Positions 12,366-22,904 of a DNA stretch of 64,000 nucleotides are shown piece by piece. How positions within the stretch are numbered: the stretch's first letter is position 1; the number at the start of each line of letters is the position of its first letter. Source of the DNA: Siphonodentalium dalli (taxonomy: Eukaryota > Mollusca > Scaphopoda > Gadilida > Siphonodentaliidae); NCBI GenBank assembly GCA_032622095.1, contig CP136064.1, positions 258,829,863-258,893,862 of the forward strand. Direction: 5' to 3'. The notes below the pieces were generated by a model that saw only the letters and a list, made by a program, of their open reading frames with translations, had not been told where the DNA came from and made no database searches. The position numbers were made by a program, and so were the translations under genes.

Positions 12366-13024
12366 GACTAGCTGGTGGGCCCAACTTCGTCCGGGCTGTT
12401 TCCCCTCTGCTTTCCGACGAAAGGCGCGATTTGACATTGAATTGACCATTTGAAGGTCAAGGTCAGGTCGGGGTCACGATTTGACCCGTCCAAAACACTC
12501 CCCAGACAAAAGTACCCGAAACAAGTAGCCGTCGAAATCCGTACGCCGAAAGGGGCGATTTGACCTTGAATTGACCATTTTGAAGGTCAGTCAGGTCGGG
12601 GTTACGATTTGACCCGTCCAAAACACTCCCCGGACAATAGTACCCCTAGGTATCAAATTTCGTCGAAATCCGCCAGTTTTACCAGATTTGACATTGAATT
12701 GACCATTTTGAAGGTCAAGGTCAGGTCGGGGTCACGATTTGATCCGTCCAATACTCCCCGGACAAAAGTATCCCTAGGTATCAAATTTCGTCGAAATCCG
12801 TCAGTTTTACCCGATTTGGCCTTGAATTGAACATTTTGAAGGTCAAGGTCAGGTCGGGGTCACGATTTGACCCGTCCAAAACACTCCCCGGACAAAAGTA
12901 TCCCTAGGTATCAAATTTCGTCGAAATCCGTCCGACAGTTTTCCCGGCCATAGCTAACAGACAGGCAGACAAACAAACAGACAGACATGCAGACAGACAG
13001 ACAGGAGTCCCAAAATATATATCA
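12366..13024 (+). repeat. Modular interspersed repeat, unit 1 of a head-to-tail chain
   Basis: Head GACTAGCTGGTGGGCCCAAC then TTCGTCCGGGCT. The body is four imperfect subunits of about 130-150 bp, each with TTGACCATTTTGAAGGTCA, GGTCGGGGTCACGATTTGA and TCAAATTTCGTCGAAATCCG. The tail is a CAGACAGA-rich stretch then CAAAATATATATCA. The head itself can fold (GCCC..GGGC). Confidence 0.8.
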
Positions 13025-13532
13025 GACTAGCCGATGAGCCCGACGTTGTCCGGGCTATTCAAAAACCAAATTTCAAGTCGATAGCTCCACCCGTTTCCGA
13101 AATCTGGTCTGCGCATGCGCCGCTGGCGTCGCACGGGCTCGGCGATCAGATAAAATTCGTATCCGGGGCAAGATACATTCACATACCAAATTTCAAGTCG
13201 ATAGCTCCACCCGTCTCCGAGATCTCGTCTGCGCATGCGCGAAGCTGGCGACGCACGGGCTCGGCGACCCGATAAAATTCGTATCTGGGGCATGATACAT
13301 TCACATAGCAAATTTCAAGTCGATAGCTCCACCCGTTTCCGAGATCTCGTCTGCGCATGCGCGAAGCTGGCGCCGCACGGGCTCGCCAATAAGACAACGT
13401 CCACCGCCTGGTCAAACTACACACACGTACCAAGTTTCGTCCCGATCGGTCGAGAATCGTAGATTTGTATAAATGACAGACAAACATACATACAAACATA
13501 CAAACAAACAGAGGTCTTCAAAATTTATATGA
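13025..13532 (+). repeat. Modular interspersed repeat, unit 2
   Basis: Head GACTAGCCGATGAGCCCGAC starts immediately after the tail of unit 1. The body is different: three subunits of about 122 bp with ACCAAATTTCAAGTCGATAG, GTCTGCGCATGCGCGAAGCTGG-like text and GATAAAATTCGTATC, then a GTCCCGATCGGTCGAGAATCG segment. The tail is CAAACATACAAACA-rich and ends AAAATTTATATGA. Frames in this region (13027-13499) are translations of the subunits. Confidence 0.8.
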
Positions 13533-14029
13533 GACTAGCCGATGACCCCGACGTTGTCCGGGCTATTCAAAAACCAAATTTCAAGTCGATAGCTCTACCA
13601 GTTTCCGAGATCTGGTCTGCGCATGCGCGAAGCTGGCGTCGCACGGGCTCGGCGACCCGATAAAATTCGTATCCGGGGCAAGATACATTCACATACCAAA
13701 TTTCAAGTCGATAGCTCCACCCGTTTCCGAGATCTGGTCTGCGCATGCACGAAGCTAGCGTCGCACGGGCTCGGCGACCCGATAAAATTCGTATTCGGGG
13801 CAAGATACATTCACATACCAAATTTCAAGTCGATAGCTCCGCCCGTTTCCGAGATCTCGTCTGTGCATGCGCTGCACGGGCGTCGCACGGGCTCGCCAAT
13901 ACGACAACGACCACCGCCTGGTCAAACTACACACACGTACCAAGTTTCGTCCCGATCGGTCGAGAATCGTAGATTTGTATTAATGACAGACAAACAGACA
14001 GACAGAGGCTTCAAAATATATATGAGATA
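13533..14029 (+). repeat. Modular interspersed repeat, unit 3
   Basis: Same head, three subunits and tail as unit 2 (tail CAGACAGACAGAGGCTTC, then AAAATATATATGAGAT). The 142-codon frame at 13623-14051 and its relatives are repeat translations, not genes. Confidence 0.8.
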
Positions 14030-14379
14030 TGCGTTACGCATTAGGTTGTAGCGAAAATAGAATATCTCCGGTGTGTGCGTTAACGGAGCATGTAACTGAC
14101 CCATCGCAGCCGTATGATCGCCTTAAAGCTAGGCGTACCTGTGCAAAACGCATCGAATTTACGTATGCGTAAGTCACATCCGTTTTCGTCGACTACCAAA
14201 ATTGGCATTTGAACAGGATACATGCGACAACGATTATTTGATACGACAATCGCTTGCGAATAACGCATACTACCAACATAGTTTAAGTATGTTTTAGTGC
14301 AGGGATGTGTATCTAGCTTTATTACTTCGATTTGTAAAATATAAAATACATATATAGGGCGAGCAATAATATATACTAC

Positions 14380-14545
14380 ACAGGGATGTCCCACTATATA
14401 CACCATAAAGGGCATCATTATATACACCATACAGGGCATCACATACACAATACAGGTCACCATTATATAAACCGTACATGGCACTATTATATATACACCA
14501 TACATGGTACCATTATACACCATTGTGACCATAGTGTTATACATA
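14380..14545. repeat. Short imperfect tandem repeat (ATTATATACACCATACA type)
   Basis: About seven imperfect copies of a 20-25-bp unit containing ACACCATACAGGGCATCA. The 187-codon minus frame at 14080-14643 runs through it, with a repetitive MYGVYI-type translation, and is rejected as a gene. Confidence 0.7.
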
Positions 14546-14725
14546 TGCATGCAACTACCAACTACACATACCGACACATTTGCTGCATGCCTATTCCCCC
14601 TGCTCCGCCATCGCTGAATGCACATGTAAACCACCATACACACGTTTCACTGTCTCAATTTCCTAACTGTAAACACCAGTGGCACAGATCTGCATAATTT
14701 ACCCCGGGTTTGATTATTTGCAATA

Positions 14726-15182
14726 TGTGACCCGCCATATCAAATCCAGTCGTAAGTCGGGATTTTTTTTACCCTGTGCCAATGCATTCTCTTATTTATG
14801 CGAGTCGACCATAGATCGCCTCGCATATATAAGAGAATGCATTGGCCTAACAATTGTTTATCATTTTTTTTAAATAAATGTTTCTCAAAATTTTTAGGAC
14901 ATAAAATAAAAAACATCCATTACCTTGCAGGGAGCCCCACACATATATAGAAGCATATAGAAGAGTGTCGTCTGCTCATGTTTGTCTACTCTGTATGGGT
15001 AAAATTATAAAATTGTTAAAGAATACAAATTTTTTTTATTAAAATTGTAAACAATTGTTAGGCCAATGCATTCTCTTATATATGCGAGGCGACCTATGGT
15101 CGACTCGCATATATAAGAGAATGCATTGGCACAGGGTAAAAAAAATCCCGACTTACGACTGGATTTAATATGGCGGGTCACA
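14726..15182 (-). repeat. Doubly palindromic MITE, copy 1
   Basis: Terminal inverted repeats start TGTGACCCGCCATATCAAAT and end with its complement; flanking dinucleotide TA on both sides. Each arm of about 130 bp contains its own hairpin (GCCAATGCATTCTCTTATA and its complement around a GTCGACC/GGTCGC centre). The middle carries a conserved GGAGCCCC...GGGGCTC stretch. Near-identical copies lie at 20565-21024, 23241-23696 and 53628-54087. No coding capacity. Confidence 0.9.
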
Positions 15183-15401
15183 TATGCTTTGAACAAATTT
15201 TAAATAAAAACTGCTTTGGGTTAGAGACATGATTGATGACGTAGATTCCTGGCCCTGCTAACTGAGCATGCGACCAGGACGCAAATTCCAGGCAGAGTTA
15301 TCTCCCATCGCTCCGCTGAGATACCAAGGACATTTGGTAAGGATTTCTGACATGATCTTAGTTGTTATGTTTTAGGATTAACATTGTCTATGTCTGGCTC
15401 A

Positions 15402-15629
15402 GCGCCATAGTAGTGTTGTGTCTTGGATATGGGACTGCGTTTGTTAACACGACCAATGACTGTCCCCAATATCAATAACCCGTTTTCTAATCGGACTCTG
15501 ACTTCTCTCACGGCCACGGATAGTTGCGTCGGATTTCCGATTAGAAAACGGGTTATTGATATTGGGGACAGTCATTGCTCGTGTTAACAAACGCAGTCCC
15601 ATATCCAAGACACAACACTACTATGGCGC
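15402..15629. repeat. Foldback element, near-perfect arms of about 96 bp
   Basis: The arm starting GCGCCATAGTAGTGTTGTGT at 15402 is matched by the reverse complement ending at 15629, with a single mismatch seen (GACC versus GAGC) and a loop of about 35 bp near 15498-15533. Arms this similar mean recent formation or active homogenisation. Confidence 0.9.
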
Positions 15630-16724
15630 AGTTCATATTGTTTTTATCAATACCGAAAGAATTACCATTTTTACAAACTTTTAGTGGTCAAAATAAGATA
15701 ATAGGTGACTAAATATATTTCCGACGATACGTAACAATAGATGTATCGGTCCGCAAAGTACCATCCTTCCGGCAATGCTATATTGCAGTGTTAACAGAGA
15801 TGGCTCTGTATGGAGTTTGATCAACACGTTCTAAAAATATTAACAGACCAGCCGAATACACGTCGGACGTGACTGTCGAGGCAAATAATTTCCGCTCCAT
15901 GATGAGTCGTTGAAATATGATATTATAATGTCCATGACTATGGCCCACCGTGTCTGGGTTGATGAGTCGCTTATACAGATCGACGAATGAAACCTACCAA
16001 TTTTTTGTTTCAATAACGTTCGGCTCATGGTTAGTAGACTATGAGAAACCTACTAAAATTGTTATCACCGCGAGCAATCGTAGAAGTCAAGTCACGAATT
16101 CTTGTGGATTATAATTAAATCGATATGGAACATGTTTACCTGGTGGGAACGAGTAACATCTCCTGTGATTGTCCATTGTTGTCTACCTTATTTGGTGGAA
16201 AGTCGAATCAATCCGACAATGGAACAAATGCAAATATGTATCGCTTCGCGAAGATTGTTCTGAAGAAAAGTAGTTTTCGTGGAAAAGTTTAATATTTTGT
16301 AAGTGGAACACTGTTTTCACAGAACCAAGACTTGACAGTTTACGCGGTCTTTTGGAATTTACTTGTAATTCAATTGAAGGTGACTGAAGTTCCTGCTTGA
16401 TGTTAGTAAATTAATAATTTATTGTTAGTTTTTATTACACTTTTATGTCTTTTATGTGTTGAACATTTGTGACAACAGACTTGACGAGACGGTGTCGTCC
16501 CACTTTGCAGACACCTATTGTTTTCGGTAGGTTAGGGTAGAGGTGTGAATAATCCTCTTAATGACTACTTAGGCCCTTCCTAGTTGGTTTGATTGGATTC
16601 GGTTTTTTTTTCTGTCCTTTTGATTATGGGAAATAACGGAGGTTTATAAAATGCTGGCAAATATTATAACACAAAAACATGAGGTACAAACATTAACGAA
16701 TTAGAAACAATGACAACAACATGC
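15630..16724. other. Non-coding; one weak exon-like frame
   Basis: On the minus strand about 75 codons are open from roughly 16000 down to a stop near 15783, preceded by a possible acceptor (TTGGTAG). The peptide includes YKRLINPDTVGHSHGHYNII and LLIFLERVDQTPYRAIS. No family recognised. Otherwise nothing is seen. Confidence 0.3.
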
Positions 16725-17443
16725 TCAGTGACCGCATAACTTGGCCATTTCGTCCAGGAACTCTACTTCGTCTATTTCGCCTGCCAAGTACACTCTCTTG
16801 AAATGCCGTGTTGAATTTTCCAAGGCACGATACTTTCTTTTCTGTGGGTTCACTTTGCCGCCCGCACTTATCTGTAATATTTTACATTCATTGAATGCTT
16901 GTTCCTTCTTTATGAAGTCTATCAGCCGGAATATGTTTGGATGGGAGCCCGTTATCGTCAGTTTTAGTTGTCTGTGCCACCCTTCTACGTGGTTCGTGGT
17001 TCAGTGTCAAAGTGGTTCCACATTATTCTTCCGTGGTCGCCCTCCACCCAGAAGGCTGTCATGTAGTCTGTAAATTGCGTTACCCTGGGGTCTACTTGTT
17101 GGTCATTGTTCGGTGAAATGTCGTTCTCTTCGAGTGTGGTGAACCAAGCATCGCTAATCTTGTCAACCGGTAGAAATGGCAGCGCGATGGCTCTTCTGAT
17201 TAATGGTTTCACGATTGGGTCGTTGTCGTCGTATTCTTTCTTCATCCTACATGTTTTCGTGGCATATGTCATTACACACTGGCTGTAGTGGAAAAAGCAA
17301 CCTTTGATTATGGCTGTCGAGAAACTCAATAGTAGGGCGTTCTGGGCAGCAGTTTCATAATCGGTGAAGATATATGTCGGTGAAAGGTTGACAAGTGACA
17401 ACAGTATAAACACGTTTAAGGTGGCCTGGACACAACATTAAAT
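16725..17443 (-). pseudogene. MULE (Mutator-like) transposase fragment
   Basis: Cut-and-paste DNA transposase remnant acting, when intact, on terminal inverted repeats of a Mutator-like element. The frame from 17413 down carries IFTDYETAAQNA (a DDE-domain acidic residue), then IKGCFFHYSQCV, the cysteine/histidine motif typical of MULE transposases, then LPFLPVDKI and a WNHFDTEPRTT segment. At about 16985 the frame shifts: the next frame continues with the conserved NHVEGWH motif (third acidic residue) and SHPNIFRLIDFIKKEQAF, ending at a TGA at 16725-16727. The N-terminal part, including the first aspartate and any zinc finger, is absent; the frame closes at about 17443. It lies directly 3' of the LINE on the same strand. 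Family call is confident; autonomy is excluded by the frameshift and truncation. Confidence 0.75.
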
Positions 17444-17518
17444 ATTCAGTGTGAACATTAGTTACATATGCGCGAAAAACAAGTGACAACGGTTACCGTG
17501 GCCTTAGTATAAACAAGT

Positions 17519-20000
17519 TGAATTGAATTGTTTATTAGCAAAGTCAACATCTAAGTTGCAACATGCCATACAACTTATGTACACAACATTATACAAACAA
17601 TACACAACATACATATATATCAATAAATGAGTTCATCATATTATATGATATTGATAATAAATACAAATAATGCTAATACATTTGGGAATATGTTTTCTGA
17701 AATGGTTTCATATAATATTTACATTATATATAATATAATGTAATACTTGCTTCATGGTAACTTTATAAATGCTAATTTTAAGAAAATGCTCACTCTTTTC
17801 AATATACTTATGTTAAGCAGTGACAGCAGTCTGTAGAATTTATTTCTGTTAGGGTTTTCCCAGTAATACTTCGGTATATAGGTTTCTCGCAGATCGTTGA
17901 GTTCAGTACACAAAATAACAAAATGGTATTCATCACATACATTTTCGCCATATAACGGGCATTTCGTGTCTTTACATGTACTTTTATTCCATCTGCATTG
18001 CTCTACCGGTAGTCTGTGATTGGCTGTTCTAAATTTCAGTAAATACGTAGCTAGATGAGATGGCATATATACTAAGTATCGGCTCAATCTGACAGAATCC
18101 TTTATGTTTCGATAAAATATGGCACGGCTTGAAATAGACATATTTAGATTGCCGAAGAGGCAACATGTGTGTTGCTCTATTAATTTCGCTTTCATGTGTT
18201 TCATGTCTGTCTTGCTTAGTGGTGACTGATTCTGCCACGCACTTTCCATATTTACTTCTCGCAGAGTTTCTTTGATAAACGAAATCCATTTAATCTTGTT
18301 TTGTAGTATGGCATCACCATCATTGAGATACCTGAGTAGAAGGAATACATTTTTAGCTAATTCTGATCCTTCGTGCGATACTAGTTTTGACCAATATGAT
18401 ATTGCTCGGCACTTAATTTCGACCATTACGGGGTATCTCCCCAATTCTGCATATACCATGTAGTTTGGTGTGCTAGACTTCATTGTTGTGATAATATTGC
18501 AGAATTTAAGATGTATGGTCTCCAAAATTTGAGTTTTCTCGAAACACCAAACTTCACCACCATACAGCATAATCGGCATAATCATAGAGTCAAACAATTT
18601 AAACATAATATCTAGAGGCAGCTGCAGCTTTCTTGTTCTATTCAAAAGGCCATACATTGCTCTCGTTGCTGTATTCTGGGTCTGCTTAATCGATTGACAG
18701 AATCTACCATTGTAAAATAATTTAATACCGAGGTATTTAAATTCTTTTAGAATTTGTATTTCTTGGCCCCTATAAGTGAATATTGGTAAGTTCTTTGACC
18801 ATTTGTTTGTAAAAATTACCATTTTCGTTTTCATTGTATTAACTTGCAGATTCCATGCCTCGGCATAATCAGCGAATGCTGAAAGTGCACGATGCATATT
18901 GTCCTCCGAGTCTGAGAGGATCACGGTATCATCTGCATATAATAAACACAATATATTTATAAAACAGCCAATATGTTCAAAGTATTTCTCATCAAAATAG
19001 TTCAAGTTTGAGATTGCACAGTCGCTCAGAAAACTTTGTATATCGTTCACAAACAAAGAAAATAAAAGAGGTGACATTGGTTCACCTTGAAATAAACCAA
19101 TCTGGCTGATAAAGAAGTCTGATTGCGAATTATTATTTTTCACACATAATTTTATATTGTCGTACATGCTTCGTATTACCTGTAGTATCTTACCGTTTAT
19201 ATCTGCTTGCATAAGTTTCAACCATAGAGCATCTCTCCATACAGTATCAAATGCTTTGCGGAAATCAATAAAAGTAAAATAAATCTTCCGTCCGCTCTGT
19301 AGGTATACGTTTATTAGAGCATGTAGAATAAATATATTATCTACTGTTGAGTGACCCTTACGAAAACCTGTCTGAATTTTATCTACTAGGTCATTGTCTT
19401 CTGCAAACGACGATATTCGATTATTAATAACGGATGTAAACAGTTTAGCAAAACAACTTAGAAGGGTGATTCCTCTATATGATTCAGGTAAATTTGGGTC
19501 CCCGGATCCTTTGAAGATGGGTTTTATCATCCCAACAGCCCATTGTTTCGGAAAATGCCCACTACTCAGAATGAGATTAAAAAAGCGGACATAAATACTC
19601 ATCATTTCACCGACCGATTCTTTGATATATTCGTTCAAAATTTGGTCCGCCCCTACTGCCTTACCATTCTTGAGCTTGCTTACAGCACTAAAAATCTCTT
19701 CTTGTGTTATAGGTCTATTTAGATGCGACTCGTGATTTTCGTTAAAGTCCATATCGACATAGTCGGAAATATCCGATTCATCATTACAATCGTTTATGTT
19801 TAAATCCTTAAAGTACTCCTCGAATTGTTCTATTGTGACGTTTCCTCTGCATTTTTTGGTCTGGCTGTCGGAACACATTTTGTCAAGTCTGTCCCAGAAT
19901 GACTTACCTGAATACTTAGCTGCATCTCGAAGTTCTGAAACAACGCTTAACTTGGATCGGCCTAATTGCCAGCGTTGTAACAACACAACCGGTCGCACCT
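17519..20000 (-). mobile_element. 5'-truncated non-LTR retrotransposon (LINE)
   Basis: A long reverse-transcriptase ORF (17752-19998) is followed by an AT-rich 3' UTR of about 230 bp. On the minus strand this ends GCTAATAAACAATTCAATTC at about 17519, which gives a polyadenylation-like AATAAA and a short repeated tail. The 5' end stops within the linker before the RT domain, so the endonuclease is missing: classic 5' truncation. Confidence 0.75.
17752..19998 (-). CDS. LINE reverse transcriptase (ORF2 C-terminal two thirds)
   Basis: Reverse transcriptase for target-primed insertion of a non-LTR element. The frame is 748 codons without a stop, starting at a non-ATG codon after an in-frame stop, so the true start is lost. 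RT blocks are in order: KLKNGKAVGADQ near residue 109, PIFKGSGDPNLPESYRGITL near 160-180, GFRKGHSTVDN near 211, the catalytic FIDFRKAFD at 243-251, GLFQGEPMSPLLFSLFVNDI at 301-320, and YADD at 354-357 with TVILSDS. The C-terminal part contains a cysteine/histidine cluster (CRWNKSTC, CPLY, CDEYHFVILC) typical of many LINE ORF2 ends. No apurinic endonuclease domain. Clade not resolved by eye; it resembles Jockey/CR1-group RTs. The unbroken frame suggests a fairly young copy. Confidence 0.88.
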   Translation of the reverse strand: MRPVVLLQRWQLGRSKLSVVSELRDAAKYSGKSFWDRLDKMCSDSQTKKCRGNVTIEQFEEYFKDLNINDCNDESDISDYVDMDFNENHESHLNRPITQEEIFSAVSKLKNGKAVGADQILNEYIKESVGEMMSIYVRFFNLILSSGHFPKQWAVGMIKPIFKGSGDPNLPESYRGITLLSCFAKLFTSVINNRISSFAEDNDLVDKIQTGFRKGHSTVDNIFILHALINVYLQSGRKIYFTFIDFRKAFDTVWRDALWLKLMQADINGKILQVIRSMYDNIKLCVKNNNSQSDFFISQIGLFQGEPMSPLLFSLFVNDIQSFLSDCAISNLNYFDEKYFEHIGCFINILCLLYADDTVILSDSEDNMHRALSAFADYAEAWNLQVNTMKTKMVIFTNKWSKNLPIFTYRGQEIQILKEFKYLGIKLFYNGRFCQSIKQTQNTATRAMYGLLNRTRKLQLPLDIMFKLFDSMIMPIMLYGGEVWCFEKTQILETIHLKFCNIITTMKSSTPNYMVYAELGRYPVMVEIKCRAISYWSKLVSHEGSELAKNVFLLLRYLNDGDAILQNKIKWISFIKETLREVNMESAWQNQSPLSKTDMKHMKAKLIEQHTCCLFGNLNMSISSRAIFYRNIKDSVRLSRYLVYMPSHLATYLLKFRTANHRLPVEQCRWNKSTCKDTKCPLYGENVCDEYHFVILCTELNDLRETYIPKYYWENPNRNKFYRLLSLLNISILKRVSIFLKLAFIKLP

Positions 20001-20564
20001 TGAGTTAATCCCCTGCCGCATGTGTGCAAAGTGAGACTAATCCGACGAGACCGCTGTATACACATAGTTTTGATGAGCGTATGCAATGGAGACATGTTTA
20101 CAAATAAATAGTCGTTTAAAATTTGGACACATATTCAATATTAAACGTGACTTATGTCTTCCTAACGAGCTTTCTATAGTTTCCGGGGTATAACATAATA
20201 AATATGAATCGATGACACATGTCCGGAAACGCTTCAATCAATTAATATTGATTTTATTTCGATTTTGTCTCGTATAATACATACAACCTTTTGGGAATTT
20301 GAAACTTCAGGCGAGATCGGAACGTAGAACGGGAAATAACTCTATCTCGTTAGCATTCTCAATCAAGGATACATGCCATTTCGATGCAAATATCTTGCAG
20401 TAATAAACTACTTTATTATTCATTTATAGACATATAGTATGCAAAATCTTCAGTTTTAGTCGGTGTGTTGTTCACAGTAAAGGGTAAGTGTAGAAATGAA
20501 ATGGGGTTTTTTAAACTTATTCTGTTGTAATTATGGCCCAGTAGAGATTGACAATCTAAACAAA
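20001..20564. other. Non-coding, nothing recognised
   Basis: Short minus frames at 20037-20237 and 20416-20691 have no motifs; the second overlaps the MITE. Confidence 0.45.
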
Positions 20565-21024
20565 TGTGACCCGCCATATCAAATCCAGTCGTAAGTCGGG
20601 ATTTTTTTACCATGTGCCAATGCATTCTCTTATATATGCGAGTCGACAATAGGTCGCCTCGCATATATAAGAGAATGCATTGGCCTAACAATTTTTTATC
20701 ATTTTAAAAAAATAATTTTTCTTACTATTTTTAGGACATAAAATAAAAAACATCCATTACCTTGCAGGGAGCCCCACACATATATAGAAGCATATAGAAG
20801 AGTGTCGTCTGCTCATGTTTGTCTGGGGCTCTGTATGGGTGAAATTATAAAATTGTTAAAGAATACAAGAAAAAATTATTAAAATTGTAAACAATTGTTA
20901 GGCCAATTTTCATTCTCTTATATATGCGAGGCGACCTATGATCGACTCACATATATAAGAGAATGCATTGGCACAGGGTAAAAAAAATCCCGACTTACGA
21001 CTGGATTTGATATGGCGGGTCTCA
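20565..21024 (-). repeat. Doubly palindromic MITE, copy 2
   Basis: Same orientation and structure as the copy at 14726-15182. Flanking dinucleotide AA on both sides. One end carries a mismatch (GGGTCTCA instead of GGGTCACA), and one inner hairpin arm has small changes. Confidence 0.9.
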
Positions 21025-21309
21025 AATGTATACAGCAAATACAAAACGTATAGGACAAATCGTTCATACAAAAAATGCTTTACAACTTCATAAATTAGGA
21101 GAATTTATATGAGCCATAAATACTCTGCTTGCTTGGTTCACCGCTTATCGGCCCACCCCATCCAATTCATAACCATTTACCCGATAATTCATGCATGCGT
21201 TACCAATGCCATATCCTTGATTCAAGGTTATTAATATTTGACCTTTTATGTCACATATATGTGTTTTAAAATGAGTGAATACAAATTTTAGATATATAAA
21301 AATCAGGCC

Positions 21310-21890
21310 CACTAATTTCTACTACCATAACTGAACTGCGCTGTGTAGTAAAGACGGGCACTCTGGTCCACCCCTGGCCCATGGGTCAGAGTGCCAGCCG
21401 AGGAGGCCACTTAGCTTGGCCAGAGTGCCTACGAGCCAGGGTGGGCCAGAATGCCCATCGGGGAGGGGTTGGGTCAGAGTGACCACGAGCCAAGGGGTGG
21501 GACAGTGACCACGAGTCAGGGGTGGGCCAGAGTGACCACGAGCCCAGGGGTGCCCCAGAGTGACCACAAGTCATGGTGGGCCAGATTTTTCCGAGCCAGA
21601 ATGGGCCAGAGTCAAGGAGGTTCACAAACCAGTCAATCTATTTTGACAGAAAAATAACACAGGTCACGAACATTCCGAGTTCTCGGCTTCTAAGGACAGT
21701 GTGGTAGGCGAAGGGCGTTCCCTTCCGCTGTACACACTGGATTTAGAAGAACAACGGAGAAATAGAGACGTTCACGAAATGTGTTACTTTGCCAGTGCAA
21801 TTTTAACAAAAGCGAAAGTCTTCGAATATATATTCGAAGACGGGAGCGTTGTGAAATATATAATCTTATGTAAGAGTCATCTTTACCAGA
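21310..21890 (+). repeat. Minisatellite-bearing repeat, copy 1
   Basis: Positions 21355-21620 are about nine imperfect units of roughly 30 bp (TGGGCCAGAGTGACCACGAG plus CCAGGGGTG). A non-repetitive part follows at 21650-21875 with GGTAGGCGAAGGGCGTTCCC and CTGGATTTAGAAGAA. An inverted relative lies at 41030-41585. The 68-codon frame at 21701-21907 resembles the minus frame at 40935-41255, but similarity is also high at silent and shifted positions, so I treat it as repeat rather than gene. Confidence 0.8.
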
Positions 21891-21899
21891 TTTGTGGGT

Positions 21900-21915
21900 G
21901 GCCCTGAAAAGGACC
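21900..21915 (-). terminator. Histone-type mRNA 3' stem-loop, no histone gene nearby
   Basis: On the minus strand the sequence reads AAAAC, then stem GGTCCT, loop TTTC, stem AGGGCC, then ACCCAC. This is the full consensus for the replication-dependent histone 3'-end stem-loop, one G-T pair included. A purine-rich GGTAAAGATGAC lies just downstream, where a U7-binding element would sit. Upstream on the same strand is an unrecognised frame ending near 21966, and no histone coding sequence was found. Confidence 0.6.
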
Positions 21916-22904
21916 GTTTTTATGTTTTATTACATGATCACTGGATAAGGTGTCTTGATTCCTCCTCATTCCCATTGAACCGTAATAAAACTATTCCCTT
22001 GATGAGTGGTGGAATCATACCTTTCGGTACCTTCACACCTTCCACTTGAGAGATTTCGTATCTGAGATGCTCCTTCTGTGACCAGAACCAGATTCTCATC
22101 TGTAGAACAGTTGCCGCTGCATGCAACAACAGTTTTGTTGTACCGATTCAAACTACATCGCATGTACCATATGACATGAACGCTTTAGGGTTTAAAGTCC
22201 GCAGTGCTAAGTGGAAAACAACTTTGCATCTGTGCTATACACTTCCCAGGATTGAGCCTTCTATAACACCACATCCCTCTCAACCTATACATGACTCACA
22301 CATCAGAACCAAGAACAGGCTCAATGTATTGCATTGTGGACAAATGGTGAATTCTAAGGGTCTTGATTTATTTGTAAAATCTGCGGACCTGAGAAACCAG
22401 TTCTATGTATTTTGAGATTTTCTTTCTTTTTCTAAATCATTTGTGTTTCTTTTTGGTGAATTAAGATCTTCATCTGTATTGCCGAAGATTATAATAAAAA
22501 ACAGACAATATTTTCAAGAACATAACTTTTAGTTTTGAATTAAGAATGAACATATTAACAACTAATGATTATATTAACATAATGGTTTTTCAATCAGCAT
22601 TTGGTAATTGGCCTTATTTGTTTACAAATAACCTAATGCACAGGGTTAATTAGTTCAGTAGTTGTGAATCTACTCACTGGAAGCTCACCGATTTCATTGG
22701 TTGATTCGAACAAAGAGTGCAAAATATTTCCGCGCTATTGTTCTAACCAGCTAGAGATAGACATCTAAATTTGATTTGATTTGAAAAGTAGTCTATTATA
22801 ATTGCTACAAATTTTTTACTCGATTTAACTGTATTTGAAGAGTTAGTTGCTGAGAACGCTGAAATTGGGATTCATAGTAGTAACGCGTCGTACACTGTTC
22901 CGAA
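21916..22904. other. No recognised gene
   Basis: The minus frame 21966-22163 (66 codons, cysteine- and threonine-bearing) lies about 50 bp upstream of the histone-type stem-loop, and another minus frame overlaps it. The plus frame 22176-22415 has no motif. None is recognised. The Ngaro element's start must fall somewhere in the last few hundred bases. Confidence 0.35.

Noticed and set aside
13027..14051. Arginine-rich frames up to 142 codons
   Set aside because: They are translations of GC-rich tandem subunits of an interspersed repeat, open in several frames at once.
14080..14643. 187-codon minus frame
   Set aside because: Runs through a simple tandem repeat, with repetitive MYGVYI-type translation and no domain.
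21322..21657. Frames on both strands with GHSGPP- or DHEPR-type repeats
   Set aside because: Translation of the 30-bp minisatellite; the same happens at 41313-41628.
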